Source: Thunnus maccoyii (lineage: Eukaryota > Chordata > Actinopteri > Scombriformes > Scombridae). From it: 64,000 bases of DNA. The stretch spans positions 25,783,001-25,847,000 of the forward strand of contig NC_056550.1 in NCBI RefSeq assembly GCF_910596095.1, in the 5' to 3' direction. The translations under genes and the position numbers were made by a program. This document shows, piece after piece, positions 46,241 through 59,989 of this stretch (the first letter of the stretch is position 1; every line of letters begins with the position of its first letter). The notes beneath the pieces are model-generated. The model made no database searches, was not told the DNA's origin, and saw nothing but the letters and a program-made list of their open reading frames with translations.

Positions 46241-48070
46241 AAACTGTGTGTTTAATTTTGTCCAGTAGCCTATTCCAGTCAACACCATCCACTGTTACAC
46301 ACTGATGCATAATGATTAGAGATAAGTAAAATGATTAGAGCTGCAACTAACAATTATTTTCATTATCAATCAATCGTTTGGTCTATAAAGTGTCCAAAAA
46401 TGTTGATCACTGTTTCCCAAAGCCAACTTATTTTACTATCATAGAAGACTAAATAAACTAGAAACTAATTACATTAATGATTAATTGTGAAAAAATATTA
46501 GCAGATTAATCCATAATCAAAATAATCATTTGTTGCAGCCCTACTTGAAAAAACTGACCTTAAACCTTTGGACCATACAAAAATCCTTAGACATTTTTAT
46601 AATTAACATCAATTTTTAAGTGCTGAATAAAATGATTGCTGCAGCCCAAAACATATCTAAAAACACTGAATATTCAAGATGAACATTAGACTTTGTATAT
46701 CTTAAGAAAACGCTTCATTAATACTATAATATGTCAGTTACAGTTGACTTTTAGCACTTCAGCAACTCTTCTCAACAAATTGCCAGACCAGGAGGAGGTG
46801 CAGCTGTTGGACAATATGCAGGTTATACGTTATCATGGTCTAATAGAAATATTAAAGATCTAGTAAGACATTATGAATGTTTGTATCTTTTTGTGATGTG
46901 AATGCCTCATTTAGTGTTAAAACCTAAACTTTAGCCAGCTAGCCTCCTAGCTTCTCTTCTTGTGACGTCTGTTTCTGTGTGTGACAAAATAGTCACAGAA
47001 AGAAACCCATTATGAGAAAATATACTGTGTGGTCAAGGCTAATGGAACAAAGGCTAGCTTGAAAAGTAGCTTCGACTTTATATCAGGGATTTAATTTCAA
47101 GAGGAACACAGCTGTGTAAAACCAGACTGCTAATGAGCCAGGCTAGCTGATTTATTACCTCAGTAAACACTTTCCTAATGAATTTATGGTCTCAATCGCT
47201 AGTTTCAATGTTCTGCAATACAGCATTATGTTCATTTTGTAAATTATTGTCCCATTTAATTTAAATTTGACGACAAAGCAGGGTATGCTTTAGGGCGTGG
47301 CTACGTTGTAATTGACAAGTCGTTACCCCGGCAACAACGTTGGTATAGTAACGTAAACGTGGCGTAACCCCAGACGTAGCTGCTGCTATTTCAGTGTGTT
47401 TTTAGTTCATGGAAGTTAAATATGACATTTTAGTCGCCAAAAAAAGTCTTGTTCAGCATTTGGTTGTACTAAAAGACCCTCTAAGGAGTCCGAGGATCAG
47501 TTTTTCCAGTAAGTACATTTTGTTTGAATGGTTTTAAGCCCGTTTTTCGCTAACGAAAATTAGCATTAGCATTATCACAGTTAACCATAGTCTGTAAATG
47601 CACCGTACTAACCAAGTAGCAGCTAGCATTAGGGTCAGCTTCAAATGGTTACTTCTCATCACTTCTGGCTCCAAAAATCAAAGATGGCGACGTCAAAATG
47701 CCAAACCCCAGGCTTTAAAACCAGGTGGCGGTTGGTGACGTCACGGTGGCTACAACCGTTATTTTTATTCAGTCAGTTGAACTCACAGGTTAGTGAGGTT
47801 TACTAGCTAAGCATCCAGGCTACAATATTTTTATTTGCTAGGTTTTGTCATGCAACTTTTGAATGTTTTCTGACAACTTGCTAAACTTTTTGGAAAATGT
47901 AACTAATTCTATGTAGGTTCTGGGCTGTTAGCCTGGACCAAGTCAGTTTCCCAAGTTGCGACTTTTATCAAATGTTAGCTGGACATAACAATATCTCCTT
48001 GCCAGATCTGTACAACTTATACCAAAATTAAATTTTTATTATCAGTTATATTTCATCTGTTAATGTTACT
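46241..48070. other. Spacer right of pctp
   Basis: Apart from the short repeat at 46337, no gene seen. 47285-47770 includes motifs of short fish elements (GGCGTGGCTACGTTGTAATT, AAAGATGGCGACGTCAAAAT) and may be a degenerate DNA element, not delimited. Confidence 0.35.
46337..46542 (+). repeat. GCTGCAACTAA short repeat, internally shortened
   Basis: Both ends are good (AGAGCTGCAACTAACAATTA and ATTTGTTGCAGCCCT). The middle is shorter than in the 340-bp copy. Confidence 0.75.
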
Positions 48071-48423
48071 ACAGCTGCAACTATTAGTGAATTAGTTGAT
48101 CAACTGAAAATTAATCTGCAACTAATTTGATAAACGAAGAAACGTTTTAGTCAATTTTTAAGCAAAAATGCTAGACATTTGCTGGTTTCGGCCTCTCAAA
48201 TGGGAAGATTTGATGCTTGAAAATGAAAGTAAATTGACTATTTTTGGGCTTTGGACAGTTGGTCAGACAAAACAACACATTTGAGGGCGTCACCTTCGAC
48301 TGTGGGAATTATAATGGGCTTTTTTTACTATTTACTGACATTTTATTGATAAACCATTAATCGATTAGTCGAGAAAATAACTGGCAGATTAATTGATAAT
48401 GAAAATAATTGTTAGTTGCAGCC
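48071..48423 (-). repeat. GCTGCAACTAA short repeat, minus, full length
   Basis: Starts ACAGCTGCAACTATTAGTGA and ends AATTGTTAGTTGCAGCCC, with both inverted ends present. About 353 bp. Confidence 0.8.
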
Positions 48424-49149
48424 CATTATCTTATATTTTAATTTACAAGAATGTGTTAATATGTTTGTAATGCTGTTGAGTTGGGGCCGCAGAGAAATAA
48501 GCTGAGTGACTATGAAGGAAATATTGCAAATAACCTTATTGAACCGAAAATGTTCATGTATTATTTCATTAATGACATGACTGATGTTTGTTTTGGTGGC
48601 TTAAAGGACACCCTCGTCCCTTTGTGTGTACATTTACAACAGTTTTTTTTTGCATGATTATTGCTATTTAGAAGATAGTTACAAAATAAAAGTTGGATGC
48701 CCTCAGGCCAGAATAAAAATTACATCAAGTTTATCTATTGAGAGGCTTATTTAAGTCTTTTCTCTGATGTGTGATTCTGGAGGAAAAGCCTGTCTGTTAA
48801 ATGTAAAAGCTACAGTGTGAACATGTAGAGGAAATCAGGAGAAATATGTCTTTTCACAACAGTTGATGCCGTGACGACGTGTTTCTGCATACATAAACAG
48901 CGTGCAGGAGCAGACGACTGGGTCCTGAGAAGGTTAGTGTCTAGTGCTGTTGCTTTGGCTGATGTTGCTGCAGCTGTGTGATAATCACACTGTTGTGTAC
49001 TGTGGGAAATATTCAGGTTTGAAACTGATAATCACTTCCTATCACTGTACTCTGGTGTGACACCAAGGCCTAAAAATCGAGAATTGATACTGTATAAACA
49101 TAGTTTCATTGGCATGTGCCAGTTCTTCCTAGCATCCCACTGCCCAAAC

Positions 49150-49372
49150 GTATCTGAAAAATAGTTAAACATGCATTTTTTTCATTTGTTTTTGTAATTT
49201 TTGCTTAACTTACTTTGGCCTTCATAACTCGGTTACTTTGTTTTTAGTATTGTTTTATTTGTGTTCATAATATTGCATTACCCTGTTTGAAACCCCTAAT
49301 GGGATTCACCTGGTTAAATAAAAGGTAAATAAATTAAAAAAAAAACAAAAAAAAAAAACAATCTGCTGCTAT
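49150..49372 (+). repeat. LINE 3' tail fragment with A-rich end
   Basis: ATGGGATTCACCTGGTTAAA then TAAAAGGTAAATAAATT and a long A/C run: the usual end of a teleost LINE. No coding part remains. The left limit is uncertain. Confidence 0.5.
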
Positions 49373-49719
49373 AAAAGTCTTTCCACCAGATTTTGGAGCC
49401 TGGCTGCAGGGATTTGTTTTCATTCAGCCACAGAAGCATTAGTGAGGTCGGCTTCTGATGTTGGGCGATAAGACTTGGCTCGCAGTCAGCGTTCTAATTA
49501 ATCTCAAGGGTCTTGGATTGTTTTGAGTCAAGTTCCCTCAAATCTTTCATATCAAACTGTGAAAACCATTTCTTGATGGACCTGGCTTTCTGAACATTAG
49601 AATTATTGGTTGGTACAGGAAAGGGCGTTATTCCAGACTGTTCCCACAAAGTTTAAAGCACACTGCTGTTTAGTTTATTTCAGTTGTAGTAGCAACAAAT
49701 CACTAATATTAGGAACAAT

Positions 49720-50265
49720 AATTATTTATTATATTTTCAATTAATTGTTTGGTCTATTTAATGTCAGGAAAAATGTATTTTGCATGTTCAGAACAAGTTC
49801 TGGATCTTAATTTTCAAATTATGTAAACAGAAAAAAGCAGCATCCTCACATTGGAGAAGACAAAACCAAAGGTTTGTTTAATTTGCTTGATTGATTACTT
49901 TAATTTTCCTTTTTTTTTTTTAGATTAGATTGTTCAGCCTTGTTTTTGCATTTATTTGATAGCAGACAGTATAGAGGCAGACAGGAAACAAGGGGAGAGA
50001 AAGGGGGACGCTGTGATTATGTGGTATTTACCATTCTCCTATCATGACTTTAATTATTAATTGATTACCAAAATAGTCGCCAATTATGGCAATAATCAGC
50101 TTTAATCTATAAAATGTTAATAGCGTTGCACTGTTCCCACAGCCCAAGGTGAAGTCCTTAAATGTCTCGTTTTGTGTGACCAACAGCCCAAAACCCCAAA
50201 GACAAATTGTTGACCCATTAATTCTGAGTCATCAATTAATCATCAGATGTAAACCTAAATTTAGC
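49720..50265 (+). repeat. Two degenerate GCTGCAACTAA short repeats
   Basis: 49720-49910 and 50045-50265 keep family words (AATTGTTTGGTCTATTTAAT; AATGTCTCGTTTTGTGTGAC) but have lost both ends. A T run and an unrelated stretch lie between them. Confidence 0.45.
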
Positions 50266-53200
50266 CACAGCGTTCCACAGATAAGTAGACTATTGATCAC
50301 AATATTTAATCACACTGCATTCAGCCATTAGAGGTAATTTTTAATAAAAGTCCTGATATTAAAATTTAAGCCCGTTTCTTTCCTCTGAGGAATTCTCAGT
50401 GGAAATAATGAATTACAGGGTCATTTCCTTGTTGCCCTTATAATCCTCCTGATTACTCTTCTACCACAGAGTTTAGAGTGAAACCAGGCCAGAGACCTTT
50501 ATCCCACAATCACACCCTCCCGCTCCTGCCCTTCGTTTTTTTTTTTTTCCTCTGCTGACCAGTCGTGAAACTAGAGTGTTGGCCCAGATGTTTCCTGAGG
50601 TAAGAAGATGGTCCTAGTTTCCTATGAGGTCACTGCGCTGGTGGAGTAGCAATCATTTCGGTGGGATTCTCCCCCCCCCCACTACCATCTATCTGCTGTC
50701 AGGGAGCGACTGGATATCTGCACTGACTCCATTCTTGAAGTTTATTTTAAAATCTAAATATTGTATTTCAATTGAACATATGTTTAACTGGAGTTGTATC
50801 GAAGCTTTACAGAGAAAAAAAAGCTACAAAAGTGAAAGTAAGAGTGATAAAAACAGTAATAACAGTCTTTCAATGCAGTTTAAAAGACCAGCAAGAAATA
50901 CAGTATGTATGAAGGTACTTTGGCTTTATTAAGGTCTGACTTTAGAGATCTTGAGGACAGACCAGTTGTGGATCTTTATGGTCTGTAGCACAACATATAA
51001 ACATTTTATATGGTCCGATATGAGGATCAACACCTGTATGTTTTGGTTCAAAGATGATGATTATTTTAAAGACTTGGTATAGTGTTATATTGCACACACA
51101 AAAACAATATTTCACATTGGGGAGATATCAATAAGGTATATGCTTTTTTTGTAAGAGGATAACAGATATTCATAAAGATTAAAAAATAAATGATAAATTG
51201 AATAGAAACTGTTTGTATACAGTACTGTTTTACAAAACTAGAGGGTTTTCTTTAAAAAATCTGTTACACACGCAATTACCGCAATTTAACTTACTGTAAA
51301 ACTAAATTACAGTAGGTTGACTGTCTTTATAGTTACAGTAGCAATATTGTAACTGTAAAATGAAGTAATTATACATAACACAATGATACTGTACTTAAAA
51401 TCACAGTAAGGAAAGTAAGGTTTGGACATCCTGAAAAGAGATAATTTGGTTTTTAGGTCAGTCAGAGACAGTTTTCTCTTTCAGGAAGCGGTATGCTCAT
51501 GAATGAATGGCTGTGAAGTTTGTTTTAAATGTCCACTGACATTTAACTGACACTTTCAAGACTAAGCTGCTCTACAGGAAGATACATTCACAATTTACCA
51601 TCTCCGTCTCACAGCTCAAACAGATCTCTGATGTTTTTACTCCCTCTGCTGGTTGAAGTTCTGTATCGACTGTTTGGAGTCTTTATGTGCAATCTGTGCA
51701 CATCAATCCTGAAGTCTCCACTGCTCCCTTTTATAAATCAGTTAACAGATTCACATTTTTATCGTTTTGTTATGGAACATTGCTTTCAACACAGTGCTGG
51801 AATATCTGGGAACATTAGCAAAATTTATTACATTTCTAAATTCTGAGAGTTGAAGAGATCCAAACATGGCGGTCACACTCGTAGCCTCGAGGCAGTGATT
51901 TGTTTACAGAGCCAACTTTTTAACAGTTCAGATGTTTGATTATTGACTTTACAATATTTACAGCCAGTAATATATAGTTATATATGTGCATTCTGTTACA
52001 AAGAATTTATGTTTAATCACATAAAGAAATCTGATTCAAGTCTGATTTATGGGTCAAATATGCTTTTGATGATCCACCAGTAAAATAGTGAATGTTATAA
52101 TGTTTGCGTAAAAAACACAGTATCAAAAAGAAGTTGAACAAAACATTAAAAAAGGTCTTAATATGTGTATCAATAGGATATTGAACAATAAATAGCAAAG
52201 TTGGATACTAGTCAGAAATACGACAGTTTGCTAAAAAAAGGGGAAACATGTAATGATGTTGGGTGATGCAAATAAAATTTAGAAATTACACAAAAAGTCA
52301 TGAAAGTGTTTATAAAAATTAATTTTTTTCACTATATAAGGACGTCTATGTGATTTCACCTCTTTACACTGGTGATATTTGTTGTCAAGGGAAATATTCC
52401 AAATGAAGTGAAACATGTAAAGTATAAAATGGCTAAAACAGACAATTATGTTGCTCAGACTTTTAGCTAAATGTTCAAAAATAAAACACACTTAACTGAA
52501 CTTTTCTCCAGTACACATACATGTCTGAGTATTGATCCGGTTTCTTTAGATAGAGTCCGTTGATCGGTCATGTGACTTACTGTACGACATGTAGATTACC
52601 ACGTTAAATATTCAAAACCTGTTATTAAGATATATTTTGTCTTAATGTTGTTTAAACTGCTCTGCTCCTGAAATTGTCACGTTAAACTTTATTAGAAAGT
52701 TTGACTCTGAAAACCATAAAATTTATTTGTGTACTTGTAGTAATTTTTAGTACTTCAGTAATTACTTTTGTCTAAAATGAAAACTCATTGTTGTAATTTA
52801 ACTTTCTAGGCAAACAGTAAGTTAGTGATTAATGTAACAATACAGAAAGTCACCTCTCTCTCTCCGGTGGGTTAGGAGTCAGAACTTCTCTTCGGTTTTT
52901 GATGTTAATTATCCGACTGATTTGATCTGAAATGGCGAGATTTAGTTTCAACAAAGTTCTCATCCGTTTGTTTGGGAATAACATTGGTAGCAGTGACAAA
53001 AATCAGACGCTTAGATCTCACTTTAATGCAACATTTTATCCCCTGGAATGTCTTGGGTGAATAATATTCAGTCCTGGAGTCTTTCCACTGCCAGTCTTTT
53101 CACGAATGGAAGACAAATATATTTCTTGGCTGGCCATTGTGTTTCAGAGTGAGGTTCTTTTGATTGGTAATATACAGGGCTAATTAGTTTAAGAAAGTGA

Positions 53201-53770
53201 TATAGTTTTTCTGCTGGACTGCTGCTCCCCCTTAACGTCAGCTCAGATTTCCCAGGTGCCTTGCTGTCTGCCAGAGGTAACAAAATAATGGCTCTGCTTG
53301 GAAGCCTATTTTTCAACGTCGTTTTTTTATTTTTTTTGTGATTTTTAATAGATTACTATTATAGATATTTGTGTACTCAAGGGAATCCTTGATCCTGAGT
53401 AGGCTTTTTATGTGTTTTCTTATTTTTCTGCACTCTGCTTTGCAAAGCAGCAATATTTTGACGAAGGCCTTCTAGCTCTAATGTACATGCAGATTCACAT
53501 GAGCTCATATAACCTCTGCTTTGGATTGTTTCTTTTTTAATATACAGTGCAGATTACACATTTATATGCCTGAACATTATTTCCTATGATGTCAGGACAC
53601 TCTGATGGCTGACTTTCTTACATCTAAGCCACAAGTGTCATTACATCTGTTAAAATCTCGAGTAATACAGTGTTTTTGTCATTGATTATTATAGATTAGG
53701 GCTTGGTGATATGATCGTAAGTCTGTGTTATAGTCACATGTATACATTTATATCTAAGAATAAGTATTTT
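50266..53770. other. Spacer with no recognised feature
   Basis: AT-rich, no exon or named repeat recognised. A run of C at 50671-50680 and poly-T at 50537-50548 are the only low-complexity marks. Several TACAGTA-rich motifs at 51290-51410 look like decayed simple repeat. Confidence 0.35.
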
Positions 53771-54090
53771 AGGCTGCAACTATAATGATTATTTTCATCA
53801 TCGATTACGCTGACGATTCTTTTTTTGATTAATAGATTAGTTGTTTGATCAAAAAATAGAAAAATGACGTGACAGTCAAAAATCTTGTTTTGTCCCGACC
53901 AACAACCCTAAAGATATTCAGTTTACTGTCATAGAAGACTAAAGAAACAAGAAACTATTCATGTTTGAGGAGCTGGAATTAGAGAATTTGGACATTATTT
54001 TCTTAAAAAATGACTCAAAAGTATTGATCCATTATCAAAATAGATGGGGACTGATTCTTATTGATTCTGTCGATGAATTGTTGCAGCTCT
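53771..54090 (+). repeat. GCTGCAACTAA short repeat, plus, full length
   Basis: Starts AGGCTGCAACTATAATGATT and ends CGATGAATTGTTGCAGCTCT, with AGTTTACTGTCATAGAAGAC inside. It is about 80 bases from the minisatellite. Confidence 0.8.
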
Positions 54091-54170
54091 AAAGTGTTTT
54101 TTAATACATCAGTACATGACATTTCTTGTCTTGTCCTGTCTTACTTTTTATGCTTTTCCTTTTCAGTACG

Positions 54171-54471
54171 ACTGATGATTTCTGGACTGGACTTTCAGCA
54201 TTATGACTGTATGACTGGTGATTTCTGGACCGGACTTTCAGCATTATGACTATATGACTGGTGATTTCTGGACCGGACTTTCAGCATTATGACTATATGA
54301 CTGATGATTTCTGGACTGGACTTTCAGCATTATGACTGTATGACTGATGATTTCTGGACTGGACTTTCAGCATTATGACTGTATGACTGGTGATTTCTGG
54401 ACTGGACTTTCAGCATTATGACTGTATGACTGGTGATTTCTGCACTGGACTTTCAGCATTATGACTATGAC
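54171..54471 (+). repeat. 43-bp minisatellite, seven copies
   Basis: Unit ACTGATGATTTCTGGACTGG followed by ACTTTCAGCATTATGACTGT and ATG, period 43. Seven copies differ at a few sites (GATGATT or GGTGATT; GGACTGG, GGACCGG or GCACTGG); the last is shortened. The period is not a multiple of three, so it is not coding. Confidence 0.95.
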
Positions 54472-56951
54472 TGGTGGGTTGGTTGTTATAGCTATTCTCA
54501 GTTTAATTCTACAGGTTGCATATGAATTTATTCAACTGCAATGGGAGTAAATTTAGGCTGGTAAGACATTCACAGTGTCTGTAATTTGATCCATTCTGTC
54601 TGTCCTCCATCCCTTCCCTGATAAACAGACTGAATTGCCATTTAATTGAATGTAATTTTGTTATTTCAGTAAGTAAACTCAATACAACCTGTGCAGCTGC
54701 ACTGATCTCATCCATCCTTGTTCATGATTAATTGACAGTTAATTAATTAACCGTTGTGTCGTGAGAAGTGTTTTTAGAAAGTCTAAGTTCAGTGTTTTTA
54801 TTTGTGCTACAAAACTTCTTTAAAAAAGGTTAACACATAACAGCCTGTCTATGGATACATAATGAATGTAATAAAAAGTAATTTCAACTGTAAAGTGAAA
54901 AAAAAACTTGGACTGATAACAGCTAATAATGATCTGATGTCAGCCTAATATTCACCTTCAGGCTACAGGAGTGACATAATGCAGTTTTCATTGCAGTCAA
55001 CCGTCGTACAACTCGGTGTCAACATTACTAACTTTAGCAAAGCTGCATTTCTCCTGCCAGTCTTCTGCTGAGTAAATCAAACACTGAAACATTCTGAGGT
55101 AATTCAGCCTTCAGTGAATGATAATTCATCAAAGCTTAAGTGCTTATTCAGATGACTGATTTCCTATGAAAGAGGGAGTTGTCTTCAGGCGTTGTAATTT
55201 AGATGTGATCTATGTGTGCATTTAGAAAACTACAAGGAAGGTCATGGGATTTTTTTTTTTATACCATCGGCCTTTAACAGAACTATATGTTTAACGTTTC
55301 TCAGTACATTAAACAATGAATTACATTATTTCTTAGTAATATCCAGCTGTGCTTCTCTTTTGTAATTGCCATTTCAAACAATTTTAGATGATTAGAAAAA
55401 CTTTTTTTTTTTATTTTAGAGACATTCCTGCCATCTTTCTTGCACAGTCTCTTCTCTAGAACCAGTACTTTATCCCTTGTTAATGAATTTTCTCTTTACA
55501 AGCACACAATATACTGTCTCAGTTGCTTTCCTGCAACCACCAGGAGGGCAGGCTTGGGCTTTTGACACTGTACATTCTGGATGAGGGTCTGCTTTATTGT
55601 CCTACAACTCAACAAAATCCAGACAAACAGACATTCCTGTGCTGCTGCAGTGAGACATTGATCAAATCACTATTTTACGATCATGAAGTCGTCTGGTAAA
55701 GCACAGCTGACAGAGAAGGTTGGAGGCCACAGAAAGTTTTTTTTTTCTTCTTAAATGTACTGCTGGACTTGTGTCCTCACTGTATACACTCTGGAGACCT
55801 TTTTTAAAGGTTTTGTGTGTGTGAAAACAGCCGGCTTAGTGTGGATGGAGAAGGCCAAAACAGAGAGATAATTATGGCTTTTTGTGCACATAATCTTAAG
55901 CAAATGCGACTATGACGTGTTAAAAGCTGCTTTGTCAGAGGACATTTGGAGATCTGAATCAGATTTAAAAGACAGGTATTTTGACTCTATGAAACATATA
56001 ATTTTCTATCTTGTGAAGTTGGTTCCTTACATTATGTAGTTTTCTGTACGAGGCTATTAGACTCCATGTGAAAGCGAGCGTTACAACAATATCTGTTAGT
56101 GGTTTCCAAAGAATAGCGAACGGGAGATACACTGCAATTAAGACCTCCTCCTCTTTACAGTACACTGACAGTAAATGCATCCTAAATTTAAAAGACTTAA
56201 CTCTGCTGCTTGTCTGTGCTAGTATGGATTTGATTGCATAACAGTAATGCTCATGAGCTGTTTTCCTAGTTGTTTTTTTTTTTGTTTTTTTTTTTTGCAT
56301 TCATTAAAAATAATTGTGTTTTCTACTGAGCAGACCACAGACTGGCACCTCCTCTGAGTCGCAGCTCCTCTCTGGGCCAACATAAGCCCTGCATACCAAG
56401 GAGGGGACTACTTTGTGTTTACTTCTCCATACCGGCACAGACTGAGGGTCCTCTCCTTTTTCTTCTGTGGTTTCTGGCAGCCAGCGCCAGATTCCTCCAT
56501 GTCTATCACTGCAATCAGCAGGCCAGACCCGCAGTCAGCCAAGCAGCTTGAAACAAAGCAGCATGAACGGCAGAACATAAAGTAGGTGAAGCGTTTCTTT
56601 TTTGGATACTGAGAGGTGGAATCTGTGTTTTCTCTCTCGGTTTCATTTTGCCGTTCTTTGTCACCCACAGGACAGTTTTTCTCTTCCTTCATAAGCCAAA
56701 GTGCGGCATGCACTGTTTCCTCCTCAGAAGAGGCACTCAGAGCTGCATAACTTCTCTTTCACTATGTTGCAATACCCTAAACACCATCTTGGAAGCGGTG
56801 GTACATTTTCTCCAAGATCTGTCGGTACACTGAGTGTCTGATTTATTGTGATTGCTGATCGGCTCCTGAACTGAACCATTATTCTTACTAAATGAAACTC
56901 CCAGGATCCCACACCTCACATTATGTCATTACCCCCTTTGCTCAAACACAC
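54472..56951. other. Spacer with no recognised gene
   Basis: Contains poly-T tracts (55250-55260, 55401-55412, 56271-56296). The 56408-56713 minus ORF of 101 residues, with a cysteine-rich middle, does not match a family I know. 56340-56720 has balanced composition and may be conserved, but I cannot assign it. Confidence 0.35.
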
Positions 56952-56952
56952 A

Positions 56953-57173
56953 GGCAGCTGTGGCTCAAGAGGTAGAGCCGGTTGTCCACTAATCAGAATG
57001 TCAGAGGTTTGATCCTCCAGTCCACATGTTGAAACGTCCTTGGGCAAGATCCTGAACTCCAAATTGCTCCCAAAGGTTGTGCCATCGCCATGTGTGAATG
57101 TTGGCATGTAGTGCAAAATGCTTTGAGTGGTTGGAAGACTAGAAAGGCGCTATATAAATACAGCCCATTTACC
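56953..57173 (+). mobile_element. tRNA-derived SINE
   Basis: The head is tRNA-like: box A TGGCTCAAGAGGTAG at 56961-56975 and box B GGTTTGATCCT at 57006-57016 mark an internal RNA polymerase III promoter. The body (CGTCCTTGGGCAAGATCCTG) and tail (GGCGCTATATAAATACAGCC, CATTTACC) are those of a SINE very common in percomorph fish. It is 221 bp, nearly full length, with point changes from the CpG-rich form. It would need a LINE partner to move. Confidence 0.85.
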
Positions 57174-59541
57174 TACACATACAGTAAAAGCAAAGTATGT
57201 GCTGATATGCTAAGTGTTTTATTTAAATGGCAGAAGGTGTAAAGCATCCAGAAAATAAGGGTGTTGGTTGAAAATGCATGTAATGCAGAGACATGTTTAC
57301 TGAGGAATGATAAACAGCATGATTTGCACTGGCACCATCCAAAGTGCTTTTCTTGGAGCACTTTACCTTTACCCTCTGTGATTATTTGGATTAGGCTAAA
57401 TTATACTAATACTGTACCACTCAAGAAGTAGAAATACTAGACCTGCAATAAGAGTAACAGTAGAAGTTTTTGTCTTTGAAATATTGAACAAGCTTTCGAC
57501 CTGTGACTGGTGTTGGAGAAGTATTAGGCCTACAATTCAAATTAGAGTTTAAAAGGCAGGTTTTAGTGTATTAGACAGTTCCTACACTGCAACTACTTCA
57601 ACTATTAATTAAAGCCACGTATATACAGAATCAGAATCTGCTTGTCGGATGGTTGAATAGCCTCAGAAACCACATCTGTCCAATGTCGTTGGGTAACTTT
57701 ACGAAACCAACGATCCAACATTCACACCCATTGGCCGGCTGGTCTGAGGCAACAAAGAGTTTTAACTTCTCTCTCCAGTTCTCTTTTATCGTTCTTGACA
57801 CAATTATTTCTGTCAGTCTTCATGTTAACAACTGAGTGCAACTCTATGAACGTCCTCCGGGAGAGACCGTCTGAAAATACGCCCTGTTATCCCCATATTT
57901 TAACAATATCACGTCACCCCCCTCTACGATGGTCACCATTTCACTCCACTTCCAAGTGTGACTGTGCGGAACAGCTAGAAACACTTCTGATTGACGTTGT
58001 AGGCTGTTATAGATGAATAAGACAATCCTCATGAAAATTGGTCCGGCTTTTGTGTTGCTGAGTGCTTCTTCTGTGATAAAAGCACTGGGGAAAACCAAAG
58101 TTGGGAATGTTTATACTCTCCACACAGTGGCTTTAAAAAGCAGTCTGATGATAAGACTGAACGGTCATTTAGTTTTCACTTCACGTCAGCTGTTTTCTTT
58201 TTGAGCAGGGCAAAATAACCCATTCAGATTAGAAATGACTGATGTATCCAACCCATCAACATAATTATCAGCAGCCATAGATGCTGCATTAGTTGTTGCA
58301 ATGAGCAGTTAACATGTTGATCAAAGAAATATGTCGATTCAAGAGTTGTTATAAGTGTAAATCAACTTAAAACATCCTGTACAGCTACATTAAAGTTGCT
58401 GTTATTTTTCTAGCTCTTGCATAGGAAGTTGACATCCACATTCTTAATCTCACTACAAAGATCTGATTGGCCGGAGAAACAGCAGCCATATTTGAATTGC
58501 TGAGAAAATCTGAGATGTGGGCATCAATGCAGAGGTCTGAAACCAAGAATAAAAACAAAAACTGTCTCTTTATGAGGGATTATTTTCAACATTTAAATTA
58601 AAATAAAGAAAAAATATTTATTAGTCCAGACATAAGAGAAATATTTGCTTAACTACTCTGGAAAGGGTCACGTTTTAACACGTTCCGATCGTCATGAAAT
58701 GTGTTTTACAATGAATGATAATCCTCAGATCAATTAGACAACAAGATGTTAACAAAAGGATCATTTCAAAGTGCAAAGAGCAGATTTATGAGTTTGTACT
58801 TTTTAACATATAATTATGCCTGCGTAATATAATTTTTTTGTATCTTAATTTTCTTTAAATGTCTTGTTTACCCTGAGGTAAGCACTCTTAGTCTGTGGTT
58901 TGTTGCATGCTGCATTTTACACTGTAATTATCAAATTAACCAAGAATGACACTGTGCTACAGAACTTTGTGGACACTGATGAAGAGAGTGTTTTTATGAA
59001 ATTAGGGCAGATATGAATCTCTGTGGCTCCACTGCTGTTTGGGTTTCAGTAACCTCTCACTTTCTTTTTGAGCAGTGAAACAGTTTTTAAGAGAAATGTT
59101 TGTTATTTCACACCAAGCGCACGGAGCCAGCAGTAAACCCGTCTGTGAACTTAAGTGCTCTTCTATAAACTTCTCAACAGTGTATTCTCTAGTAAAAAGA
59201 AAAAATGCTGTGTTGGTCAGAGATGGATAGGTGGGCATTTGGGACCAATAAGCCCAAAGTACACAAATACCTCAAATGAGATGTCTCATTGTAGGCTGCA
59301 GACTGATTTACTGATTCCCAGAATCAAAGGCCAGTCGTCCTCATATCGTCGCGTCTCACAAACAGAACGGGAGTTGAGGGAAGACACACAATGGCCGTGA
59401 CAGTATTACTGTTATTTTCTTTCCGCTGTTGTTCACGCCACACTATCAAATCACTAGTAAAAGATATAACTCATGTGCTGCTGCAAGAAATGTCAAAATC
59501 CTTTTTTTTTTTAAACTTGGCTGCTGTAAGCACATAAAACT
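57174..59541. other. Spacer with no recognised feature
   Basis: No gene or named repeat. ORFs near 57650-58200 on both strands are short and overlapping, without domain patterns. Confidence 0.35.
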
Positions 59542-59856
59542 CGGACTGCAACTAACGATTTTCATTATAAACGATTAATCTGTTGAGTATTGTTTGGACT
59601 ATGAAATGTTAGAAAATAGTGAAAAATGGCGATCACTGTTTCCCTAAGATGTCTTGTTTTGTCCCGACCAACAGTCCACAAGCAAAGATATTCAGTTCAC
59701 TGTCATAGAAGACTCAAGAAACCAGAAAATCACAATCACTCACATTTTAGGAGCTGGAACAAGAGAATTTGGGTGTTTTTTTTATTAAAAAAATGTCTCA
59801 AATTGACTAATCGATTATATAAATAGGTGCCAATTAATCTACTAGTTGCAGAGCTA
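59542..59856 (+). repeat. GCTGCAACTAA short repeat, plus, full length
   Basis: Starts CGGACTGCAACTAACGATTT and ends CTACTAGTTGCAGAGCTA, with AGTTCACTGTCATAGAAGAC in the middle. Confidence 0.8.
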
Positions 59857-59989
59857 CATAAAACAATGCTTTATGATTTAAAAAGTGAGTGAAATGTCAA
59901 AATTTCAACATAAAAAGTGCATATTTGTACTCTTAGCCTGTTGGAAGGAAAGTCAGAAAAATGAAAGATGAAGCTCCTCTCCACCTCGC

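Noticed and set aside
56408..56713. 101-residue minus ORF with CRSCCFVSSCLADCGSG
   Set aside because: No known domain, no start context, splice partner or conservation evidence. Left as an open question only.
56953..57030. Possible tRNA gene
   Set aside because: Box A and B are present but the cloverleaf is worn and followed by a SINE body and tail, so this is a SINE head, not a tRNA gene.
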